Below, piece after piece: positions 6,209 through 11,369 of a stretch of DNA of 11,369 nucleotides (position 1 is the first letter of the stretch; every line of letters begins with the position of its first letter). The stretch is from an uncultured Candidatus Melainabacteria bacterium. Lineage in GTDB: Bacteria > Cyanobacteriota > Vampirovibrionia > Gastranaerophilales > Gastranaerophilaceae. The position numbers and the translations under genes were made by a program. The notes beneath the pieces are model-generated. The model saw nothing but the letters and a program-made list of their open reading frames with translations, ran no database searches and was not told the DNA's origin. The stretch covers positions 1 to 11,369 of the forward strand of contig CAMHMW010000046.1 of NCBI GenBank assembly GCA_946186335.1, read 5' to 3'.

Positions 6209-7558
6209 TTATACAACCCCCTGTGCTTTCATTGATTTTGCAAGTTTTCTGAAAGCTGCGATATTTGCGCCCGCAACATAATTATTCGGACAGCCGTACT
6301 GTTCTGCGGCTTCTTTGCAGGAGTTGAAGATGTTTATCATAATTTGTTCAAGTTTAGATTCAACTTCTTCAAATGTATAGTAAAATCTCATGCTATTCTG
6401 TGACATTTCAATAGCGGATGTTGCAACTCCGCCGGCATTAGCGGCTTTTGCCGGAGCAACAAGCACTCCTTTTGATAACAGATAATCTGTTGCTTCCTGT
6501 GTACAAGGCATGTTTGCACCTTCTCCAACCGCTATACAACCGTTTTCAACAAGAAGTTTTGCCGAATTGAGTGTTAATTCGTTTTGAGTTGCACAGGGAA
6601 GTGCTATATCTGTTTTTATTGTCCAAACGGGAGAATCTTCTCCTGTTTTTTCCATGTATTTTGCATCCGGATGTTTTCTTAAATATTCCTTGATTCTTCC
6701 TCTTTCAACTTCTTTGATTTGTTTTACAAGGTCAAGGTCTATACCGTTCGGGTCATAAATACAGCCGTTTGAATCGCTCATTGCAACGACTTTTGCGCCC
6801 ATAACGGTCGCTTTTTCGCAGGCATAAATAGCAACATTACCCGAACCGGAAATTGTAACCGTTTTACCCTGCAAATTGTTATTGTGTGCCGCAAGCATCT
6901 CTCTCATAAAGAACATAAGACCGTAGCCTGTTGCTTCCGTTCTTGCAAGAGAACCGCCGTAATAAACCGCTTTCCCCGTTAATACTCCGCCTTCATAAGC
7001 GTTTCTTATTCTTTTGTATTGACCGAACAGATAACCGATTTCTCTTGCACCGACACCTATATCGCCTGCTGGAACGTCAACATCCTGTCCGATATGACGG
7101 TATAATTCCGTCATAAAACTTTGGCAAAATCTCATGATTTCGTTGTCTGATTTTCCTTTCGGGTCAAAATCCGAACCGCCCTTAGCACCGCCGATAGGCA
7201 ACCCTGTTAATGCGTTTTTAAATATCTGTTCAAAACCTAAAAATTTCATAATACTTTGGTTAACGCTCGGGTGAAATCTCAGACCGCCTTTATATGGTCC
7301 GATAAGTGAGTTAAACTGTACTCTGAAACCTCTGTTTACAATAACCTGTCCTGCATCGTTTACCCAGGGAACTCTGAAAGATATTATTCTTTCCGGTTCA
7401 ACCATTCTTTCCAACAGGGCAATATCTTCGTATTCAGTGTGTTTATTAACAACCGGTTCAACCGTAGTTAAAACTTCTTTTACTGCCTGTAAAAATTCGG
7501 GTTCGTGTATGTTCTTCTTCTCAGTATCCCTTAAAACCCTTTCTAAATAACTGTTCAT
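6209..7558 (-). CDS. gdhA: NADP-type glutamate dehydrogenase GdhA
   Basis: It aminates 2-oxoglutarate with ammonium and NAD(P)H to give glutamate; it is a cytosolic hexamer and joins carbon and nitrogen metabolism. The protein is 449 aa (E. coli GdhA 447), full length. Substrate and catalytic motifs are GPYKGG (Lys90), GGAKGG (Lys126) and PAGDIG (Asp166). The Rossmann domain has SGSGNVA (237-243) and a SDSNG turn (261-265) typical of the NADPH-preferring bacterial group. The C-terminal part has the conserved GEGANMP and AANAGGV motifs. The start is supported by AAGGATAGGA just upstream, with ATG about 4 nt later. A -10-like TATTAT lies about 40 bp upstream, but no good -35 is visible. The gene is 93 bp downstream of the JAMM-like gene, so some read-through is possible, but no functional link is apparent. 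Confidence 0.97.
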   Translation of the reverse strand: MNSYLERVLRDTEKKNIHEPEFLQAVKEVLTTVEPVVNKHTEYEDIALLERMVEPERIISFRVPWVNDAGQVIVNRGFRVQFNSLIGPYKGGLRFHPSVNQSIMKFLGFEQIFKNALTGLPIGGAKGGSDFDPKGKSDNEIMRFCQSFMTELYRHIGQDVDVPAGDIGVGAREIGYLFGQYKRIRNAYEGGVLTGKAVYYGGSLARTEATGYGLMFFMREMLAAHNNNLQGKTVTISGSGNVAIYACEKATVMGAKVVAMSDSNGCIYDPNGIDLDLVKQIKEVERGRIKEYLRKHPDAKYMEKTGEDSPVWTIKTDIALPCATQNELTLNSAKLLVENGCIAVGEGANMPCTQEATDYLLSKGVLVAPAKAANAGGVATSAIEMSQNSMRFYYTFEEVESKLEQIMINIFNSCKEAAEQYGCPNNYVAGANIAAFRKLAKSMKAQGVV

Positions 7559-7651
7559 AACTTCCTATCCTTATTCTGTAAATTTTTCACCTTTTTATAA
7601 TACTACATTTGTAAGGATTTAGAGATTAATTTATTATAAAGATTTTGAAAA

Positions 7652-8476
7652 TTAAAATGAGTAATCTGTGGAATATTTTACCCCAAGTACCTCAGGGTCG
7701 TGAGTTGTCCAAAATTCATCTACGAGTGGGGTTTTTGCGGCAACTTCATATTCATCAAGTTTTTTCCACCTTTTCATTACTTCAATCATTTCTTCGGGGA
7801 CATTTTTTGTGGTTATTATTCCTTTTTTCTGAAAATCTTTTATACATTTTGTAATATATTGAATTTCCTCAGGGGTAGACTTGCTTATAATTCTCCTGAT
7901 TTCGTTTGTAATTTTAAAAGTTTCTCGGGAAATTTCATTATCAAGGGTTCTGGTAATTCCCTTAAATTCTTTTTCGACCTTGCTGATTCTTAATTTTGTC
8001 TGTAAATCAGTCAGGAAATTACCGATTTTTTCGGGAATTTTATTTGTCCATGACGGCGCTTCAAGTCTTGTAAGTTTTGAATACTCGCCTTTGGGGTTAA
8101 TGGCGATAATTTCCTTTGCTTTTCCCAGAAGCATAATAAAATAATCTTCTATACTGACTGGGGTTGACTGAATGTGTCCGTGCAAACATTGTGCATCTTC
8201 CATTTCATCCTGAGGAAATCTTACGCTGTTGTGTTCACCTTTTACATCTGCTGTTATTTGTGACCCTTTAACAATTACTCCCCGCTCATAGGGTTCAGGA
8301 GAGTGCAGAGCTTTTATAATTCTGTGACGTGCAACCTCCATTGCTTTTTGATGAGATTTGAAGTTTACATGACCGTTTTCCAAAACATAGCCGACAGTAC
8401 CCGAAGATATTGAATCTTTGACTGATTTTGCGGCAGGCTGCCAGTATTTTGCGTATGCAGAACTTATTAATGTCAT
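7652..8476 (-). CDS. Unknown protein with JAMM/MPN-like metal-site signature
   Basis: The protein is 274 aa and soluble, with no signal peptide. Residues about 60-140 read like a JAB/MPN fold: ERGVIVKG (Glu64, possible catalytic Glu), a strand pair ending HNSVRF, then HGH (His99, His101), six residues, Ser108-x-x-Asp111, then a strand IIAINPKG. The order E...HxH-x6-SxxD is that of JAMM zinc isopeptidases and of RadC/phage-type JAB proteins. Residues 145-274 are charged and helical, with no family I know. The start is supported by AAAGGG (8484-8489) 7 nt before ATG; this SD sits inside a palindrome. It lies 60 bp after the TPR gene and 93 bp before gdhA. Peptidase activity is inference; a degenerate JAB domain or another fold is possible. 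Confidence 0.6.
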   Translation of the reverse strand: MTLISSAYAKYWQPAAKSVKDSISSGTVGYVLENGHVNFKSHQKAMEVARHRIIKALHSPEPYERGVIVKGSQITADVKGEHNSVRFPQDEMEDAQCLHGHIQSTPVSIEDYFIMLLGKAKEIIAINPKGEYSKLTRLEAPSWTNKIPEKIGNFLTDLQTKLRISKVEKEFKGITRTLDNEISRETFKITNEIRRIISKSTPEEIQYITKCIKDFQKKGIITTKNVPEEMIEVMKRWKKLDEYEVAAKTPLVDEFWTTHDPEVLGVKYSTDYSF

Positions 8477-8481
8477 CTTTC

Positions 8482-8509
8482 TACCCTTTGTATATTTATA
8501 TAAAGGGTA
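8482..8509 (-). promoter_or_regulatory. Palindrome covering the SD of the JAMM-like gene
   Basis: On the minus strand TACCCTTT-A-TATA (8509-8497) pairs with TATA-C-AAAGGGTA (8494-8482) around a 2-nt loop, with one A-C mismatch. The AAAGGG of the 3' arm is the SD of the gene starting at 8476. If transcribed, the hairpin would hide the SD (translational control or thermosensing). If transcription instead starts inside it, at a TATA-like -10 in the centre, it would act as a DNA operator. Confidence 0.45.
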
Positions 8510-8536
8510 AAAATTTTCTGAAATTGCTTGAGGTTT

Positions 8537-9019
8537 TTATAAAATATATTTTTGTAAAATTAACTTTTTCAATGCTTTTGCGTTGACTGCCTGCGGTTCA
8601 ATCTGAAGTAGTTTTTCAAGATATTCCAGCGCTTTGTGGTAATCTCCGAGTTTTTTATAAGCGGCTGCCATTGCAAAAAGCGCATCAATGAATTTGTCAT
8701 CAAGTTCAAGGGCTTTTTCAAGATATTCAATGGCTTTTGGAATATTTTGGTTAATAATATCTTTTCTTGTCAGGATAATTTCTGCCATATTGTAATAGGC
8801 ATCCGTCATTTTGGGGTTAATTTTGATTGATTTTGTGTAGTCAAGCATAGCCTCATCATAATTCTTCAATGCCTGATTTGCGACGGCACGGTAAAAATAC
8901 GTTATTTCAAAGTCATTTTTAAGTTCAATAGATTTGTCAAATTTTTCTATTGCCTGTTTGAAATTTCCGTCCTGAACATCGTATATTCCGTTATCCAGAT
9001 AGTATTTATAATCACTCAT
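8537..9019 (-). CDS. TPR repeat protein
   Basis: The protein is 160 aa and almost entirely tetratricopeptide repeats, a helical scaffold for protein binding. Repeats lie at about residues 4-37, 38-71, 72-109 and 110-143, with a C-terminal capping helix to 160. The third repeat carries a small insertion (IINQN region). The repeat cores show the usual pattern, for example GNFKQAIEKFDKSIEL, KNYDEAMLDYTKSI and GDYHKALEYLEKLL. There is no signal peptide or membrane segment, so it is cytosolic. GGTGAG upstream of the ATG can act as SD. It starts 21 nt after the HD-domain gene, so the two are very likely one operon. Its partner is unknown; the co-transcribed HD protein is the obvious candidate. Confidence 0.92.
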   Translation of the reverse strand: MSDYKYYLDNGIYDVQDGNFKQAIEKFDKSIELKNDFEITYFYRAVANQALKNYDEAMLDYTKSIKINPKMTDAYYNMAEIILTRKDIINQNIPKAIEYLEKALELDDKFIDALFAMAAAYKKLGDYHKALEYLEKLLQIEPQAVNAKALKKLILQKYIL

Positions 9020-9040
9020 TTTAAACTCTCACCGAATTTC

Positions 9041-9847
9041 TTACAGATAGCACTTACGTTCTTCGCCTGCTACCCCTGCGTATAATTCTACAAATTTTTT
9101 GGCGGGACTTGCATTAATTTTTTCCAGCAAAACTTCTTCTATCTGGAAAAAGCCGACATCTCCCGACATTTCAACATCAATTTTAATTGGTTTTCTGTTT
9201 CCTGTCTGAATTGTAATTCTGTTTATGGCATTTGCCGAATATTTGTGAATATCGCCCACTTTCGGAACGGTATTTATGGACATCGGGATTCTTGCACGAC
9301 CTTTTGTCATATCGCAGCCGTCTGCAATTAAAATTATTCCTGCTTCTATTGAATGAATTTTTCTTGATGACATGTGACCGACTATTGCTTCGGTTGTAAT
9401 TGATTTAATAATTACTCTTTTGTGCAAATCATCGGGATATATGTGTTTTAAGGCACGGTCAATAATTGGCTGGGCTAAAAGAGCAGACATTCTTTCGTGT
9501 TCCTGACGACCGATAGCCATACCCAAATCGTGCATCATACCTGCCATAATAACTCCGCACATACTGTCTTCAAAAGTTCCGATTTCTTCCTGTTCCAAAG
9601 ATGTCGGAATACAGCATTCATGAAGAATATTCAGCATTTTTATAGCATTTGTAACGACCTGACGCATGTGAACCGGTCCGTGGTCGTTGTAGCCTAATCT
9701 CTTGATAGAAACGTTGTTTGCGTATTCCTGCATTTCCTGTAATTCTTCATCCGCAAACAAAAATTTTACAAGTTCAAGACAGAGGGGGTGTTTTTTTAAT
9801 TTTTCCAGAATTTTTGATTCTGTTGCTTTTTCTTTTACTGATTTCAT
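9041..9847 (-). CDS. HD-domain metal-dependent phosphohydrolase
   Basis: The protein is 268 aa, cytosolic and predicted to hydrolyse a phosphoester; the substrate (nucleotide, cyclic dinucleotide or other) is unknown. Metal-site residues visible are His56 and His60 (NDHGPVH), His106-Asp107 (MMHDLGM), His117 (QEHERM), His158 (VGHMS) and Asp176 (IADGCD), the order expected for the HD superfamily. The stretch DMTKGRARIP (179-188) matches, in my recollection, a subgroup of archaeal and bacterial HD hydrolases. The C-terminal 70 residues are strand-rich (VGDIHKYSANAI onward) and may be a regulatory or dimerisation part. It lacks GGDEF, EAL, RelA/SpoT or HD-GYP signatures. GGAAAG lies before the ATG, the gene has its own promoter, and the TPR gene follows after 21 nt. 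Confidence 0.88.
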   Translation of the reverse strand: MKSVKEKATESKILEKLKKHPLCLELVKFLFADEELQEMQEYANNVSIKRLGYNDHGPVHMRQVVTNAIKMLNILHECCIPTSLEQEEIGTFEDSMCGVIMAGMMHDLGMAIGRQEHERMSALLAQPIIDRALKHIYPDDLHKRVIIKSITTEAIVGHMSSRKIHSIEAGIILIADGCDMTKGRARIPMSINTVPKVGDIHKYSANAINRITIQTGNRKPIKIDVEMSGDVGFFQIEEVLLEKINASPAKKFVELYAGVAGEERKCYL

Positions 9848-9879
9848 AATACTCTTTCCGACTGATAAGTGCTATTAAT

Positions 9880-9908
9880 ATTATACGGTATAATGGTATA
9901 ATATTCAA
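9880..9908 (-). promoter_or_regulatory. Promoter of the HD-TPR unit
   Basis: On the minus strand TTGAAT (9908-9903), a 17-bp spacer and TATAAT (9885-9880). The predicted start near 9873 gives a leader of about 25 nt. The extended block ACTTGAATATTAT-N3-ATTAT-N4-TATAATA (9910-9879) recurs before the glycosyltransferase gene. Confidence 0.85.
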
Positions 9909-9945
9909 GTGAAGAAACTTTGAAACCTGCGCTGAAATAACTTTT

Positions 9946-10785
9946 TTAATCGTTGTTTTCTTCGCAGCTCATAATTTCCTCGGGTGTCAGAATACTTTTC
10001 AGTATTCCTGACAGAGTATTTTTGCAATTCAAAAATTCTGATACGGACATTTTTCTGTATTCATTCGGAGTCCATGAATTATGCAGATAAATCAAGCCCT
10101 GTGTGTTTTCCATAGTTTCTTTCGTAAAATCATTGTTAAAATAATATTCTACATAGGCATCGTGAGGTCTGCACGAAAATTTTGCATATTCGGGCAGGGT
10201 ATTGGATTCAATTTTGTTAATACTGTGAAATTCTTTTTGAGAAGATTTATTAACCAACGGATCCAAAATTCTGTTTCCGCAGAAATCCCATCTGTCTATA
10301 TTCTGAATAAAGTCAGGATTGAAATAACCGATGACTGATTTTACCCGGACATACCGTTTGCATAATTTGTGCAAGAACAAATTTCGTTTTATGCCTTTCA
10401 GCCATTTTCTTAAAATTTTTGCGTGTTTTTTTGCGACAATGAAGCCAATACGCCGTCCAATCATTGTACATTCAGAATCAAAATTTAAGAAATCATAAAT
10501 CTTTTCACTTGTTACAACCGTATCCAAATCAAACCAGACTCCGCCATACTTTTCCAATAATGCACAACGGATACAGTCCGCTTGTTTTGCCAATATAAAA
10601 TTTTTGTATAAGTATTTTTTATCGAACAATTTTGGGTCCAAATACTCATCAACATTTGTATAATCAAGTATCACGATTTTATAATCAGGAAGAAATTTCT
10701 TCCATGTTGCCATACACAGTTTCAAATACGGCGGTATATTTTTCTTCGGTTCCCAAAAAGCCCAAATTATTTTGTTATTATCCAT
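9946..10785 (-). CDS. DXD-motif glycosyltransferase, capsular polysaccharide type
   Basis: The protein transfers a sugar from a nucleotide donor during surface polysaccharide or LPS assembly, on the cytoplasmic side. It is 279 aa, normal for the Gly_transf_sug / Caps_synth (OCH1-like) group. The start resembles the family's opening (IIWAFWEPKKNIPPYLKLC, then TWKKFLPDYKIVILD). Residues 65-90 hold AKQADCIRCALLEKYGGVWFDLDTV, written here in two overlapping parts: AKQADCIRCALLEKYGG and GGVWFDLDTV, with the metal-binding DLD at 86-88. Near the C-terminus LIYLHNSW (His235, Trp238) matches the conserved His/Trp region. No membrane helix is seen. AGGGA lies just before the ATG, and the gene has its own promoter. 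It is 127 bp after the end of another polysaccharide-type gene. The sugar specificity cannot be read from sequence. Confidence 0.9.
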   Translation of the reverse strand: MDNNKIIWAFWEPKKNIPPYLKLCMATWKKFLPDYKIVILDYTNVDEYLDPKLFDKKYLYKNFILAKQADCIRCALLEKYGGVWFDLDTVVTSEKIYDFLNFDSECTMIGRRIGFIVAKKHAKILRKWLKGIKRNLFLHKLCKRYVRVKSVIGYFNPDFIQNIDRWDFCGNRILDPLVNKSSQKEFHSINKIESNTLPEYAKFSCRPHDAYVEYYFNNDFTKETMENTQGLIYLHNSWTPNEYRKMSVSEFLNCKNTLSGILKSILTPEEIMSCEENND

Positions 10786-10812
10786 CTGTTCCCTAACTTA
10801 TAATTTTTACTT

Positions 10813-10841
10813 ATTATATGATATAATTACATAATATTCAA
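10813..10841 (-). promoter_or_regulatory. Promoter of the DXD glycosyltransferase gene
   Basis: On the minus strand TTGAAT (10841-10836), a 17-bp spacer and TATAAT (10818-10813). The leader should be about 20 nt. The wider sequence 10843-10812 is nearly the same as the HD-gene promoter, differing only in the N3 and N4 positions within the motif. Confidence 0.85.
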
Positions 10842-10912
10842 GTAAAAAACTACGAAATGGAGAGCCGGCCGACAAAGAATTACGCCAAGAAGTCAGTATC
10901 GTAAGACCCCGA

Positions 10913-11369
10913 TTAATGATTTTTAGTACACATTTCTATTTGTGTTAATCTTTTATCCAACTCATTTAATTTTTGTTCAATACGTTTCAGTCTTTTTAAT
11001 TCTTCCTGTTTTGTATTTTTAAATCTGATTTTTATTCCGAATATTGTTATTTGTTTATGCGTACCTATATTTTTAACAGAAAATATTTTTGATAATAAAG
11101 ATTCTTCTTTAAAATGCTTTTTATAATAATCATTTAATTCAGGGTATTTTTTAATGATTTTCTTTAAATCAATTTCCTTAATATAAGACTTGTATGATTT
11201 TATAAATTTATTTTTAACTGTTGTGCAAGATAGCCTGTTTATATGATAAAAGCTATTCTGTAAAACAAATTTGTAATATTGATATTCCAGTTCCTGTATA
11301 ATATTTTTTGAAATCAGGAAGTTATGTATCTCTTTATAGGTTTCAAATATATCAAGAACTTTCAGATTG
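10913..11369 (-). CDS. C-terminal part of a probable glycosyltransferase or polysaccharide protein, 5' end outside window
   Basis: A minus-strand frame is open from the window edge to TAA at 10915-10913, giving 151 codons with no start inside it that looks real, so the gene begins beyond 11369. The visible part is Lys/Ile/Tyr-rich and helical. About 45-60 residues before the end is FSVKNIGTHKQITIFGIKIRFK, quoted in two parts as FSVKNIGTHK and QITIFGIKIRFK. This S-x-KN...HK-x-IT-x-x-GIKI motif is familiar from the C-terminus of many bacterial family-2 and related surface-polysaccharide glycosyltransferases. The final 30 residues (EELKRLKRIEQKLNELDKR region) are a heptad-like coiled coil, perhaps for self-association. 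The catalytic domain is not visible, so the enzyme class is inferred from the motif and the neighbouring glycosyltransferase. Confidence 0.78.
   Translation of the reverse strand, partial: NLKVLDIFETYKEIHNFLISKNIIQELEYQYYKFVLQNSFYHINRLSCTTVKNKFIKSYKSYIKEIDLKKIIKKYPELNDYYKKHFKEESLLSKIFSVKNIGTHKQITIFGIKIRFKNTKQEELKRLKRIEQKLNELDKRLTQIEMCTKNH

Noticed and set aside
7645..8144. Several plus-strand frames opposite the JAMM-like gene
   Set aside because: They are Phe/Leu/Ser-rich as expected for the complement of a Lys/Glu-rich gene and lack SD sequences.
8482..8509. Palindrome as terminator of the TPR gene
   Set aside because: On the minus strand it is followed by GAAAGATGAC, with no U-run, and it overlaps the next gene's SD.
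10857..10912. tRNA or other structured RNA gene in the GC-richer pocket
   Set aside because: I could not draw a cloverleaf or acceptor stem, and no CCA end or T-loop motif is present.

Overview
The window looks like chromosome of a low-GC, fermentative anaerobe. The evidence is the AT-rich sequence, SD-led genes with sigma70-type promoters, a bifunctional AdhE and an NADP-type glutamate dehydrogenase. My best guess is a gut member of Candidatus Gastranaerophilales (Melainabacteria). This rests on general style, for example the short unknown protein with an ISFG motif near its N-terminus, and not on any decisive marker. I see no rRNA, tRNA, CRISPR, complete insertion sequence or prophage hallmark.

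Layout: (a) 1-1464, plus strand, is the 3' part of a large protein of unknown function with an acidic N-terminal part, a coiled coil and a long glycine/alanine-rich apolar segment. It converges on adhE, and one symmetrical hairpin at 1478-1510 can terminate both. (b) 1529-4249, minus strand, is adhE. A Rex-like (or CRP/FNR-like) palindrome at 4297-4316 overlaps its -35 region, so repression tied to NADH/NAD+ is plausible. (c) 4317-4849 has no convincing gene. Its right half is crowded with inverted repeats and ends in a strong promoter (TTGACA-17-TATAGT) and a near-perfect SD for a 97-residue unknown protein at 4850-5143, which is followed by two intrinsic terminators in a row. (d) 5316-6155, plus strand, is a small orphan histidine kinase with one membrane anchor and no sensor domain. 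Its last codons form a hairpin that works better as the terminator of the convergent gdhA (6209-7558, minus).

(e) 7652-11369 is all minus strand. In transcription order it holds the 3' end of a surface-polysaccharide protein (probably a glycosyltransferase), a DXD glycosyltransferase, an HD-domain phosphohydrolase, a TPR protein, a protein of unknown function with a JAMM/MPN-like metal-site signature, and then gdhA. The HD and TPR genes are 21 nt apart and are probably co-transcribed. The glycosyltransferase and the HD gene are preceded by nearly identical promoters with a shared extended motif. The JAMM-like gene has a palindrome that covers its Shine-Dalgarno sequence.

Together, adhE (acetyl-CoA to ethanol, NADH disposal) and gdhA (ammonium assimilation) suggest fermentative central metabolism. 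The two polysaccharide genes belong to the cell envelope. The least explained parts are the JAMM-like protein, the strongly signalled small protein with its structured upstream region, and the truncated coiled-coil protein.
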